From contig NC_080571.1 of the NCBI RefSeq assembly GCF_030247185.1, positions 106,723,128-106,787,127 on the forward strand: a stretch of 64,000 bases of DNA. Reading direction: 5' to 3'. Shown here piece after piece: positions 52,052-62,125 of the stretch. A program made the translations under genes and the position numbers. The notes beneath the pieces are model-generated. The model was not told the origin of the DNA. It made no database searches and saw only the letters and a program-made list of their open reading frames with translations. Position 1 is the first letter of the stretch. The number at the start of each line of letters is the position of its first letter. The DNA comes from Malaya genurostris. Lineage: Eukaryota; Arthropoda; Insecta; Diptera; Culicidae.

Positions 52052-53197
52052 TTATTTAAAAGATATTTTTATTCAGGCCTATTTGCGTACAAGCTTTACG
52101 TGGCCGATTGAGCCGATTTTTTAAATATTTTTTTTTGAGTTGGATCTCGTTGTCACCCTTTTTCTAGGGAGAGAGGAGCTTCCATTTCCATCCTGCGAGG
52201 ATTGAGGGGCACTTCGTTCGTGGTTCGTCTCGTCATCCATTGCCGCATCGATGGTATTGTTGTTGATTTCCGTCTTCTTTTCGTTGCTAGTTGCTGTAGA
52301 TGCACCTTGTTGTACATTGGTTGCAGTTGCTGGTTGGTTGGGAAGTAAGTTGTTAACTGCAGTTGGTGTACTTTGTTCTATAGGGGATACTGCTGGTTTC
52401 GTTGAAGGGTATGCTTCATTGTTGTTGGTGGCTGTCACAGGTGTACTGGGGTTGGTGTGAAGGAAGCACCGTTGTCCTTTGGTGTAGTTGTCTCCTTGTC
52501 CAGTTTATCACATGGCTTACCGTAGTGAACAGCTTTTTGGCAATATTGACATGTGGCCATCTGATTGTCATAGGCAACAAGTGATTTTCACGGAATTCTT
52601 GTATCTTGACCGAAAATCACATGAGAAGGTCTTCAAGTGTATGCGTAACAAACGTACGCCATTTAGAATACCGGGGAAAAAGTTCTTCCGCTTTTCTTTT
52701 TCGATAGAGAGAATCTCTTCGTATTGGGACATAGTTTTGCGAAAATATGAATCGTTGACGCTTGAGGGAAGATCATGCACACGCACTTCTATAGCACTAT
52801 CATCCATATATACTTCCATATATATAATGTTGTACTTAATGTTCTCGTGCTCCACATAGTGCACATTGTTATTTTTTTGCGAATTGAATTGCATCCAACT
52901 CTTTATAGAACTGGATGTTAACAACATTATTTGTCTTGCATTGAAGTAAATGCATACGTTTAATGTCAAGATGCATTTGCTCCTTCAAGTTCTCGTATCG
53001 AAGGTCGAATTTTGCGCTGCCTGAAGTCAACAACAATTGTATTCTTTCGTGTCGGCGGTAGCTTTTGTTCGTTTGGTACACTCATTTCGAGATCATTCTA
53101 TTGTTCACTACACAATACTGTACTTGGTTTCTTCTGTCCCGAACGTAAGCGGTTTTGTTTTATCGACTGACTTGGATGAGATGTGAAAGCGAACTAA
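52052..53197 (-). mobile_element. ORF1-only LINE (half-LINE), 1146 bp, with 12-bp target duplication
   Basis: TACACATCTTTT stands on both sides (52040-52051 and 53198-53209), an exact 12-bp duplication typical of LINE target-primed insertion. On the minus strand the element runs from a 5' UTR of about 110 bases (TTAGTTCGCTTTCACATCTC on) through one Gag-like ORF1 to a 3' UTR of only about 70 bases that ends GGCCTGAATAAAAATATCTT. No endonuclease or RT is present and no sign of an ORF2 start. It interrupts J2 copy b between the codons for YTSF and MQSMQSRLQ, so one 12-bp copy plus the element can be removed cleanly. Confidence 0.85.
52121..53092 (-). pseudogene. LINE ORF1 (Gag-like nucleic-acid-binding protein), frameshifted
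   Basis: It starts MSVPNEQKLPPTRKNTIVVD. Frameshifts near 53000 and 52870 join it to EQMHLDIKRMHLLQ, NIQFYKELDAIQFAKK, NNVHYVEHENIKYNI, an RRM-like segment VRVHDLPSSVNDSYFRKTMS, then NFFPGILNGVRLLRIHLKTF. A zinc knuckle follows (CQYCQKAVHYGKPC, pattern CX2CX4HX4C, about 52505-52572), and a Thr/Asn/Gln-rich tail TEINNNTIDAAMDDETNHER ending RKRVTTRSNSKKNI and stop. RRM plus CCHC is the layout of ORF1 proteins in LOA/Jockey-group LINEs, which bind their RNA. It follows a LINE 5' UTR and has a genuine stop right before the 3' UTR. Confidence 0.8.
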
Positions 53198-53209
53198 TAC
53201 ACATCTTTT

Positions 53210-54348
53210 ATCATGCAATCCATGCAATCTCGTCTACAGGTAGACGCTATCTACACTGATTTCTCAGCGGCATTTGATAAAATAAACCATCAAATAACAA
53301 TTGCTAAAATTGACAAACTTGGCTTTGGTGGTTCTTTACTGGATTGGATGCATTCATATCTTACTGGTCGTGAGATGTCGGTGAAAATAGGAAACTGTAC
53401 AACATCACCGTTTGCTGTGAGTTCTGGAGTACCTCAAGGAAGTCACTTAGGACCGTATAAATTTTTACTCTACCTTAATAATCTTAAACATTTCTTACTG
53501 AAATGTTCCAAACTATCATTTGCGGATGACTTCAAACTCTACCATTTGATCAAAGAACAAGCAGATGCACCCTTTTACAAGCTCAATTGAATACATTCGT
53601 GAAATGGTGTCACTCCAACAAGATGGTATTAAACGCCTCTGAATGCTCCGTCATATCATTTTCCCGCAGGCACTCAGTAATAAGATATGACTACAATCTT
53701 TCGCAAAATGTGAATCGTGAATCGTTCGTGAAAGACTTAGGAGTTATTCTTGATGATAAAATTAATTTTAAGAATCACATTGACTACGTGATTTCGAAGG
53801 CATCGAAACTCTTACGCTTCATATTTCGAATTTCCAAAAATTTCGTTAACATACACTGCTTGAAAACTCTTTATTGTACACTATTCCGATCATTGCTTGA
53901 ATATGCGGCTGTCGTTTGGTCACCTCATTATCAAACTGATATTGATCGTATTGAAGTTGTTCAACGCAAATTCATTAGGTTTGCTCTCCGAAATCTACCA
54001 TGGAAAGACCCATTAAACCTTCCAAGTTATAATGATCGTTGCCGACTGATCGAATTGGATCCGCTGTGTATTCGTAGAAACGTCTACAAAGCTGTTTTCA
54101 TCGCTGATTTAATACAATCACATATTGATTGCCCTGATCTCCTACGATTGGTCAACTTTGACATCCATCGTCGCAATCTTCGTTCACATCCATTTTTACG
54201 AATCCCTCGTGCTAGAATTAACTACGGATATAATGAACCGTTTCTCAGTATGTGTCGTTTATTTAACAGTTGCTCGCAGGTCTTTGATTTTCATCTCTCA
54301 CGTAATGCGATAAAACGCTTATTCAACGACTCCTTAACTATCCAGTAA
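53210..54348 (+). pseudogene. J2 copy b ORF2: RT palm to C-terminus
   Basis: After the insertion: MQSMQSRLQVDAIYTDFSAA (motif A), SSGVPQGSHLGPYKFLLYLN (motif B), LSFADDFKLYHL (FADD intact). A frameshift at about 53587 follows, then a 253-residue frame: NTFVKWCHSNKMVLNASECS, FVKDLGVILDDKINFKNHID, LLEYAAVVWSPHYQTDIDRI, LPSYNDRCRLIELDPLCIRR, RINYGYNEPFLSMCRLF and VFDFHLSRNAIKRLF. Close in sequence to copy a. The 3' UTR follows to about 54790. Confidence 0.88.
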
Positions 54349-54849
54349 ATAAATGTTCACCATCTTCATTGGAAACTAATCAGATTCGCCGAAACTAACC
54401 TGTTCGTCCTCCCTCTCATTTTCTCCGTCTGTTTGATCACTAATTAGATCTACATGCCGGTTCTAACCTCGTCGTTCGTCCACGCTCACTCACTGCTCCC
54501 TCAATTAACCTTCTTCTTCCATCTTCATATCCACTTTTCTCTTGTATCTCGTCTTTCAAGGAAGCTGCTCTGTGATGCAGTAATATTATGTCATCAACTA
54601 GTTATAGGGCTAGTGGTTTAGCTTTAAGTGTTAGTTTTAATTGTTAGTTTTAAACGTAAATGTATCTGTTGGATCGATGTAATCTGTTGATACAAAAGAT
54701 GAGGAGGTTTTATGCCTGCTGGAGAGAGATTGCTATATTTCATCTCCATCGGGCTTTTCCATTCTCCCCAAATAAACAAATGAACAAAAAGTTTACTGAA
54801 TATTTTCACCATGTCTATAATTTATTTTTTTATATGAATTAATTTTACA

Positions 54850-55205
54850 TTGTCAAGATTTAATACTGTGCATCTGATGGGATCAACTGGACATTATTAA
54901 CTACAAACTGCTCCAATAGGGTGGAAGTATCTCTGGTTACATACATAGATGACAATTGATGTGTTCGAACAGAGCATGACAGGAAAAGCGACCGAAATAT
55001 TAGCATCGTAACGAAAAAGTAATTTTGCTTCAAGACAATAACAGACCCTATGTTTCGAAAGACGCTACAACTTATTTGGAATCGGAGAAGTGGGAAAGCC
55101 TGCCTAACCCGCCATATTTACCAGACCTTACTCCATCCGATTTCCATTTGTTCCGATCTATAGTGCATGTCGTGTTAGAGCAGCACTATGATCTTCGAAA
55201 TCGAC
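54850..55205 (+). pseudogene. Mos1-type mariner transposase fossil
   Basis: Shifting frames give a WDQLDII/KLLQ trace (about 54875-54915), EKRPKY (about 54980), then VILLQDNNRPYVSKDATTYL, ESEKWESLPNPPYLPDLTPS and DFHLFRSIVHVVLEQHYD. The second and third catalytic Asp are visible (LQDN, LTPSDF). The N-terminus is lost. Same type as 27310-28490. Confidence 0.75.
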
Positions 55206-55219
55206 CCGCAGCCCAATTT

Positions 55220-56160
55220 CGAACGAGCCCAGAATTATTAATATCGGTTTATGGTTTATCATTTTACTCGGAAATGAGCGATAATGAGTTTTGTAGTTTA
55301 TATCACTTATACCATTATTTCACCGGAACCGCAAGAGACAGCCATTTGCGCTTATAACCTATTTACTGAACCAATAGTAGATTCCAAACGAGTCTAGCCT
55401 TGTTGCAATTGGTTCAGCCATCTACGATCCTTTTATACAATTTTATCTCCGGAACCAGAAGTCACAGCCATTTATTTTATCTTTGGCCCATTACAAGCTT
55501 TCAAACAAGCCTAATCTTGTTGAAATCGGTTGAGTCATCTTCGAGAAAATTTAACGGTAAGTAATAAAGTGCGTTTTGTCGTTTACGTCATTTATACCAT
55601 TATATCTCCGGAATCAAAAGTGACAGCCATTGGATCTTGATCAATGACCAAATGATAGCTATTAAACGAGCTTAGGTTTGTTCAAATCAGATCATCCTTC
55701 TCAAATAAATATTATGATTAAACATTAGTATGTAAAACAAGAGTAACTAAAACACCTATTATTAATAACGAATCGTATGAACAACAAAGATGAAAGGCCA
55801 AAGGGTCAAAACGCTTGTACTGTAAAATGTTGATGTAATACACAAAAATAAGTTTAATAAACAGATATTTATGCAAAAAAAGATCAGCGAGAAAATTAAG
55901 CAGTTATAAAGCAGTCATCTTCAAGAACAGTTAGCGTATAGCAAAAGAGAGCGATTTGCGGCTACGTCCCTTCTACGATCATATCTCCGGAACCAGAAGT
56001 GACGAAAAATTGATCTTTGAACTTGATCCACAATCCAATAATAGCTTTCAAACGAGCCTAAACTTGTATGAAACTTTTAAAAAACGCGAAAAGTACACAT
56101 ACATTTTCCGATTTCGATGAGCTGAGTCGAATGGCATATAGCACTATTCAAGGATGGGTT
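55220..56160 (-). repeat. Array of GATGGCTGAACCG-type repeat units, reverse orientation
   Basis: CCGGAACC(A/G)-type starts at 55323, 55448, 55607 and 55985 are each followed by GTCACAGCCATT-type, TCAAACGAGCCTA-type and GAAATCGGTTGAGTCATCTT-type blocks, with about 125-170 bp spacing for the first three. The last unit runs into ACATACATTTTCCGATTTCG and ATGAGCTGAGTCGAATGGCA, the terminal module also seen at 6900. Confidence 0.6.
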
Positions 56161-56169
56161 TTATCGGAT

Positions 56170-56400
56170 CAAAGAACACTCACTAACAACTCATCACACG
56201 ATTCGACCAGTGCCATCAAAGAGAGACGGATATCATCGCAGCAACAAAAAACCGGCATGGTTCATTTAACATAGAATAGACACCAGTGCGAGAGCGAATT
56301 TCTTTCGATGACCAGTGGATAATTGCGATAGAATCATTTTACTATTGCCGCTTATTCTAACTATGTGCATATAACATTTGTATAAGTTGTGTCTATGAAG
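56170..56400. repeat. Repeat shared in inverted orientation with 29500-29665
   Basis: CAGTGCCATCAAAGAGAGAC, GGCATGGTTCATTTAACATA and CTAACTATGTGCATATAACA are reverse complements, with few differences, of blocks at 29520-29660. Confidence 0.55.
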
Positions 56401-56768
56401 ATGTATGAAGATGAGAATCATCAAGTCGAATCATCGATTCGATTTTCTGCGATAATTGTGAACTTGCGATTCTCTCTTGGTTAATTCCAGCACAAATCAT
56501 TATCAGACTGTAATTTTTTTAAAGGGCCGTGAAATACTCAGAGTATGAAGTGGAGCGAAGAAATGTAGAAACATTCTCTCGCGGTTCATGCATTGAGAGA
56601 CTCGAGTTCTTGTAGCATCTTCTACCGTATTGAAAATGTTGTATACAATTTTGATAAATATCGAACAGCTTCTGTCAAATTTTCGGCAATCACCAACACT
56701 GGCACTATTACAATTCTATTACCTTTTCATAGAGAAAGGCAAAACGCTATGAATTAATTCAAATTAGG
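56401..56768. other. Anonymous DNA ending in a repeat terminus
   Basis: No coding sequence. ATAGAGAAAGGCAAAACGCT at 56731 resembles the inverted end of the GATGGCTGAACCG repeat (compare 6672). Confidence 0.3.
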
Positions 56769-57375
56769 CTTGTTGGCTACAAAATCTGGACACTCCTACA
56801 CAGTGCTGTAAAACTTCATTCAATTCAATTGAAACTGAATGTGGAACAAATTGACGATCTCTCTAATGCAGTAAACTTCACTCCCTGACACACACAATGT
56901 TTGCTGACGGCCCGAACGGGCAGCATTCAGTCATCACTCGTTTCTATTCAATCGAGGCTTAGTTTAACCACCGTCAGTTGATCTCTTGAAGTAACAAAAT
57001 ATCTCTTTCAATAGGGCGAGAGCGGCCTTCAAATGAGGTTAATGTAAATATTCGAATTGGTTCAAGATAATAGATAAAAGACCAACCAGATAGCTGAAAT
57101 ATCAATCACAGAATACACATAAATTAATTGTTTCCTCCTTCAGTTTTCATTTTCAATACTTTACTCCATTTATAATTCTATTCGTTCGAATCTGCTTACT
57201 ACCAAGAGCGAAGGCAATGAAAGAGCTACACTACTTGGCACTTGAAACTGAGCAAGCAAAACTTCAAACGACTATCAACGATTAACCAACTGACGATGAA
57301 TTCCGGGAGCTTCATTTGAAAATGGCAGCAAAAGTCAAATGAATTAGTAGGGATATGCTGACGGTCAGCGGCCAT

Positions 57376-57419
57376 AAATTTCATTTTCATCTTATATTAT
57401 TCGATTGAAAATGAAATTT
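57376..57419. repeat. Short perfect hairpin (14-bp arms)
   Basis: AAATTTCATTTTCA at 57376-57389 and TGAAAATGAAATTT at 57406-57419. Confidence 0.6.
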
Positions 57420-57670
57420 TACCGCACTGCTCCTACATACGTATATCTCTGGGAATACCTCATCAACGCGTAGAATATTTCGCAGACTAACGACCGTAAG
57501 TAATTGTGTAAAATCAGTTTTTAGTGATACTTTTTTAATGCTCACCATACTCCCCCACACCAAAGAGCTTCAATTTGTGAAGCACCCTGGTACTAATCTC
57601 AGCTCAAAAGAAAATTTGACAAAATACTACTAAAAGAATGTCTTACGTAACAGTAAATATAATAAAAAAC

Positions 57671-57734
57671 GCTGAGATGTTTGTATTTTCATGATGTGCA
57701 ATTTATCATATCATAAAAATACAAACATCTCAGC
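57671..57734. repeat. Perfect 19-bp hairpin just upstream of the transposase start
   Basis: GCTGAGATGTTTGTATTTT (57671-57689) and AAAATACAAACATCTCAGC (57716-57734) with a 26-base loop, ending 12 bases before the ATG at 57747. It could be a remnant terminal repeat, a transcript hairpin or a small foldback. Confidence 0.7.
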
Positions 57735-57746
57735 TTTTTTCATTAG

Positions 57747-58496
57747 ATGGTGTCGAACGAAAAGCAAATGCGAAAAATAATTGTGAGCAGTGGCAATGAA
57801 AACCCGGATCTGCCAGTAAGAAAACTTGCAAAAAAGCTTCGTGTTCCTGCAAGCACCGTCCATAACGTTCTTATGTCTTTCGATACACTCTTGACAACAA
57901 ATGAGAAGGCAGAAAGCGGAACAAAAATGGATCTCAGGAATCATAAGAAGAACGAAGTGGTGAAGCACGTTTTCATGCGTGATAATGAACGATGAATCTT
58001 ATGTGCTGAAAAACTTTATGCAAAACCTCCCGGAATGTCTGTTTACACTGCCATGCAACGGAACGGCGTAAAAGAGCAAAATACTTGGTTTGGCAGGCAA
58101 CATGCAGCTGTGGTCGCACAAACCAAAGCTTCATCACTTTCGGAACGGTAAACGAGGAACTATGCCGTGAATAACGCCTAAAGAAGCGATTGTTACCATG
58201 ACGCTCCCTCGCTATTCTGGCGAGATTTGGCATCTAGTCACTGCGCCAAAGATGTTTTGGAATGGTATAAAGCGAATGGAGTTTTTATATTTTGCCCGGA
58301 GTTACGCCCTATCGAGCGGTATTGGGCTATCGTAAAGAGAGAACTCTCTCAATACAAAACAACATGCTGCAACTCTAGAGAACGAAAATCAAAAAGCTTG
58401 GACAAAAGTAGCTGAATCGGTTGCAGAGAAGTTTGCACAGACGCTGATGGCTGAAGTAAACACAAAAGTTCGTAGTTTCTGCATGCAAGCTAATTA
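57747..58496 (+). pseudogene. D37E-like transposase, third family member, decayed
   Basis: It starts at ATG 57747: MVSNEKQMRKIIVSSGNENP, DLPVRKLAKKLRVPASTVHN (HTH), LRNHKKNEVVKHVFMRDNER and stop. The segment with the first catalytic Asp is unreadable or deleted. Next are WFGRQHAAVVAQTKASS (a frame-shifted WQAxCxCGxKS block), SLFWRDLASSHCAKDVLEWY (second Asp) and ELRPIERYWAIVKREL (Glu present). Only 29 residues separate Asp and Glu, because the part holding NPPNC is lost. The tail TKVRSF-like end is near 58490. Inactive. Confidence 0.75.
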
Positions 58497-58639
58497 GGTC
58501 ACTGTAATTAGTTTTAAGATTACTAATAATGCTCAATTTAATGAATATAAATGCATCTTGGATTGAACTAACAGCAAATTTGTTTTATACCAAATTGAAT
58601 CTATCCAGATATTGTTGCGAACAAACCTTCCTAGAGAGA

Positions 58640-59930
58640 GACATCAATAAGTCAATGCGCTAACAAACCACATATTTAATTTTTCCTCGTGAACATTACA
58701 GTTGACTATACTAAATTATTACCCGAACCAAATATTTATACATTCAGAATAGCTTCTCAAAGTTGCCATCCGGTATTCCGAACGGATTGCTAATATTCTT
58801 TCCAGTGCTACCATTTTTTTATGATTATATTGCAAAAGCAATACCTTCATTACTCCTACCTAATAGTTTTGTTGAATTTTATTATTAAAAGAACTGTTTT
58901 CCAGAATTTCTTTCTCAAAACATTTAAGGAGAACAATATTTTCTTTTTCTTTTCAGACATCAAAAACTTTCTTCTTAATCTTTTCGGGAAGTACAATTTC
59001 AAAAAATACTCGAAATATTGTGGCAATTTCCTTTTTTTCAAGAAATTTTGTAACCGAAGCACTGCTACTGAATTCGTTAGGAAGAATTTTGTTAAGAGAA
59101 ACAAATTTGAAGAAAACTTTTATTCAGAAAAATTGGGATAATTTTATTTCGCCACCGGATGCTGGTGGAACATAGAATCGTTAGTGAGCTCATTACCATC
59201 GTCATTTTCATTATTATTTAGCATGCAAAATTCTTTAAAGCACCATGTCAATAAAACCTATTGAAAATTATGACTTTCCATAGGCATTCTGATTCATGTA
59301 TACAAAAAAAAAGTTTCTAGATAATTACAAAGCATGGCTAGCAACTGTCATCTCATACTTAGATGAACACATTAAACAGGATTTTGCTGATCTAACTTGA
59401 ATGATTTTGAAAAGATACGATTAATAAAGAAACTGATGAGATAACAATTATATATTTCCAGTCCCCCCCAATGCTATAGCATACTGAGAATACCATTGTG
59501 TGATCAATCATCTTTGATACATAAGTCCACTTTCCTTTCTAGCTAGGCGAATCAAATGCGAGAAATCTTATTGCAAAATGATCCTAGTGGGTGGTATTTC
59601 AATTAATGTGCCGTGATTGATGAGCAAACTGGTAATCGTGATAATCATCTCATACCCTTGTAGTCTACGGTAACACTTGCTCGAAGCCGTAAGACGAATG
59701 TGATGCGAGCAGCTGTGATACTAAATTATAAAAAAATCAATGGATGACTTAAACTCTAGGCATTATCTTCCTATTGATATAGATAAGCAATATAATTATT
59801 CTATTCATCCATCGCCATTATGTTAGAGCAAGGCTTCATACAAAATACCAGTAGACGAAACAGAATCAAATGTTAGAGTAGTTAGAAATAAATGCATGTT
59901 TCTAATCACAACCTTGAAAAGTGAAGTACA
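58640..59930. other. Anonymous AT-rich DNA, 1.3 kb
   Basis: No gene recognised. A Phe/Lys/Asn-rich frame at 58821-59141 follows from T-rich sequence on one strand and A-rich on the other. Confidence 0.3.
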
Positions 59931-59934
59931 TATA

Positions 59935-60200
59935 CGAGGTATGTGTAGAAGCATCATACATTGACTTTAGTGAAACATTTGACCGCATTGACATATAATT
60001 GCTACTATTTAAACCATGTTGAATCAAAGCTTCTGAAATGGCTAAGATCATGTCTCTCGAATCGCAAACAAGTTGTTCGCTTTCAGAATTAATTTTCCTA
60101 CACAAAACATGTCACTTTTGGTGCACCGCAAGGTTTTTACTCACTTTACTTAAACAGTCTTAACATAATGATTTATTTTAGTCTTGTTAAGGCGTAGAGC
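59935..60200 (+). pseudogene. LINE reverse transcriptase fossil
   Basis: Changing frames give VEASYIDFSETFDRIDI (motif A; compare AIYTDFSAAFDKINH), LRSCLSNRKQVVRFQN, SYTKHVTFGAPQGFYSLYLN (motif B, GxPQG) and SLNIMIYF. Motif C and everything beyond are missing. The wording differs from the Jockey families above, so it comes from another LINE family. Confidence 0.65.
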
Positions 60201-60299
60201 CGTCTCGAGCTAGTTTAAAATTTGATCGGTATCTAACGAGGAAAACTGATTAGAAAAATGACATGCGAATGCAACTATGTAATGAAAACCACGACAATG

Positions 60300-60378
60300 T
60301 TATCGCAGAGACGGGACTCGAACCCGTAGCTAGTTCCAGACCGTGGAAATTGTTATGCCAATAAAACTATCCTGCAGC
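60300..60378 (-). repeat. tRNA-derived relic
   Basis: The reverse complement holds a perfect T arm, ACGGG-TTCGAGT-CCCGT. An imperfect anticodon arm and an A-box-like TTTTATTGGCATAA lie upstream. The acceptor stem does not pair, and the anticodon loop lacks the invariant T before the anticodon. This is a pseudo-tRNA or SINE head, not a tRNA gene. Confidence 0.5.
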
Positions 60379-60464
60379 ATGAACAACACACATCGGGAAC
60401 AGAGATTGAAATACATTAGGACGGTGAAATAAGAATAAGGGAGTGTATCGAAAATAAGCTATCC

Positions 60465-60594
60465 ACATACATTTGTGTTGTACGCATGTATTAGTGATGG
60501 TTTTTTATACTCTGATCACAGCATGCTGTACATACATTTGTGTTGTACGCATGTATTAGTGATGGTTTTTTATACTCTGATCACAGCATGCTGT
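60465..60594 (+). repeat. Perfect 65-bp tandem duplication in the 5' UTR of D37E copy 2
   Basis: ACATACATTTGTGTTGTACG starts at 60465 and again at 60530; the two 65-base units are identical by eye, ending GCATGCTGT. It lies directly inside the left terminal repeat and before the transposase ATG. Confidence 0.9.
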
Positions 60595-60657
60595 GCGTTT
60601 GGCTGTCAGCTTTCGTTTGTTCACTTGTTTGTGCGATTGAAATTCTGCGTTTTCAAA

Positions 60658-61568
60658 ATGTCGCGTATTGAAAAGGAAGTGAAAATTAAGGTTCTGAACA
60701 CATGGCCAAATGAGAAGGGTATTATGGGAAAATTGGCGAAGCGATTTGGAATTCACCATACCAGTATTAAAATCATCATTAAGAAGTTTGGGGAACACTA
60801 TTCTTTGGATGAGCTACTAGGAAGGGGCAGAAAACCCAGTTCTTCCAACCCGAAACTGGACCAAAAAGTGATATCTAATAAAAAAAAACAGAACGAGTAT
60901 CGGAAAGATCCAGCGTATCAAGAGGCGAAATCACCTGAAGACCTACAAGAAGTAGAAAATCTCGAAACCAAGTGTAGAACAGAAGAAGCGAGCAGCAACA
61001 TGGGCCCGGAAATTGTATTCGCTTCTTTTGCAGTGTTCGGATGCATGCGTTTTGATGGACTATGAGACTTATGTAAAGAAGGACTCAAAAACCCTTCCAG
61101 GTCCACAATACTTTACTGTCGTCGTTGGCGAGGATGCGAGCGATGCGGACAGATCGATTCAAGTGGAGAAATTCGGTCGAAAGGTACTGGTATGGAAAGC
61201 AATATGTTCCTGTGGTTTGAAGTCAACCATTTTTTACACTACCCGAATATATATATGGATCTGAGAGTCTCCAGAAGAGATTGCTACCTTTATATAAGAA
61301 ACATGCCAAAACCACTCTCAATTGGCTTGCAGAAAAGGGTATAAATTTCGTTGAGAAAAATATCAATCCACCAAATTGCCCTCAGCTTCGACCCATCGAA
61401 CGTTACTGGGAAATCGTGAAGAGGGTCTTCAATAAGGCTGGTAAGGCAGCTGGGAACATGCAGGAGTTAAAAAAAATTTGAGCTCAAGCGTCCAAAAAAT
61501 GCGATGCAACACTCCGGAACTTGATGAAGAGCGTTCGATCCAAAGTTCGAAAATTCGTAAAAAAATAG
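60658..61568 (+). pseudogene. D37E transposase, copy 2 (two catalytic residues lost)
   Basis: The ATG at 60658 has good CAAAATG context: MSRIEKEVKIKVLNTWPNEK. The HTH is GKLAKRFGIHHTSIKIIIKK, then SLDELLGRGRKPSSSNPKLD. After a frameshift at about 61030: CVLMDYETYVKKDSKTLPGP, where the first catalytic Asp of DDET is Tyr. Next is EKFGRKVLVWKAICSCGLKS. The FWPDLASxHY block with the second Asp is deleted between LPLYKKH and AKTTLNW. Then NINPPNCPQLRPIERYWEIV retains the Glu, and KVRKFVKK and stop end it at 61568. N- and C-termini match copy 1 well. Confidence 0.85.
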
Positions 61569-61714
61569 CTTAAATTTCATCCGGTTTTCATTATGCTCAA
61601 GTTTAACCTCGTACAATAAAGGATCAATTGTTAGTTTGAATAAAATATCGTTTTTATCATAATTTGAAGGAAAAATTTGCGGATAGCTTATTCTCGATAC
61701 ACTTCTTATTGTTT

Positions 61715-62039
61715 ATTTGTTTATTTGTTTTATTTATCAGAAGGCTTGTCTCTAGTTCATGATCCTCAAAAGCTGTATCAGTTTCAAAAAATTACCATAT
61801 AAATAAAAGCCTGTTTCTTTATCTAAGAAACTTGTTTTAATCTACTTTGTGGTCTAAAGATGCCTCTCTCATATTATTTATATTTTCACGAATATCAGTA
61901 GAGAACTCCGTCACGAATTTTTTTCAAACTTGAATAAAATTAAAAAGTTTCTTTGGGTAGAAACTAATTCGTTTCAGCCCGACGAATTGAGCAAATCACC
62001 CTTTGTTTATGTGTGTTTGTGTGTATGTATGTAACAAAA
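61715..62039. repeat. TTTA/TTTG tract and terminal module of the GATGGCTGAACCG repeat
   Basis: TGTTTATTTGTTTATTTGTT at 61710-61735. Then TTTCAGCCCGACGAATTGAG and GTGTGTTTGTGTGTATGTAT near 61975-62030, the module that precedes GATGGCTGAACCG units. Confidence 0.5.
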
Positions 62040-62125
62040 ATATACACTCACTACTCTCGGAGCTGACTGAAACAATCTTCACAAACTTAGATTCAAATGA
62101 AAGGTCTTATGGTCCCATACCCGAT
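62040..62125 (+). repeat. GATGGCTGAACCG-type repeat unit, partial
   Basis: CTCTCGGAGCTGACTGAAAC, TCTTCACAAACTTAGATTCA and AATGAAAGGTCTTATGGTCC, ending near CCCATACCCGA. Confidence 0.7.

Larger units (their letters stand above)
50690..54790 (+). mobile_element. J2-family LINE copy b, split by an ORF1-only LINE
   Basis: The + strand copy of the family at 47088-49173. It starts inside the endonuclease (VISGDFNIPGIK, near 50785) and ends near 54790 at AAATAAACAAATGAACAAAA. Its 3' UTR matches that of copy a (CAAAAGATGAGGAGGTTTTA, GCTGGAGAGAGATTGC). It is interrupted at 52052-53197 by a separate element with a 12-bp duplication. Its own start is 5'-truncated or too decayed to see. Confidence 0.8.
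56769..58635 (+). mobile_element. Possible full extent of a third D37E-like element
   Basis: GGCTTGTTGGCTACAAAATC (56769) and the reverse complement of the sequence at 58635, GGTTTGTTCGCAACAATATC, form an imperfect inverted pair continuing TGGA. They enclose the transposase fossil at 57747-58496. A third such end lies at 10170-10205. No clear TA duplication, so the ends are tentative. Confidence 0.4.
60438..61706 (+). mobile_element. Tc1/mariner element of the D37E type, copy 2 (1269 bp)
   Basis: The left end AGGGAGTGTATCGAAAATAA and the right end, reverse complemented, AGAAGTGTATCGAGAATAAG both continue into GCTATCC. TA flanks each side (60436-60437, 61707-61708). One base longer than copy 1 (16869-18136), though the termini differ by several bases, so it is a sister family or an old divergence. 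Confidence 0.85.

Noticed and set aside
52251..52859. + strand frames over the ORF1-only LINE
   Set aside because: Antisense of the Gag-like ORF1, whose zinc knuckle and RRM-like blocks are on the minus strand.
58821..59141. 106-residue Phe/Lys/Asn-rich frame
   Set aside because: Low-complexity AT-rich sequence, open on both strands, with no recognisable domain.
60300..60378. A functional tRNA gene
   Set aside because: The T arm is perfect, but the acceptor stem does not pair and the anticodon loop lacks the conserved T before the anticodon.
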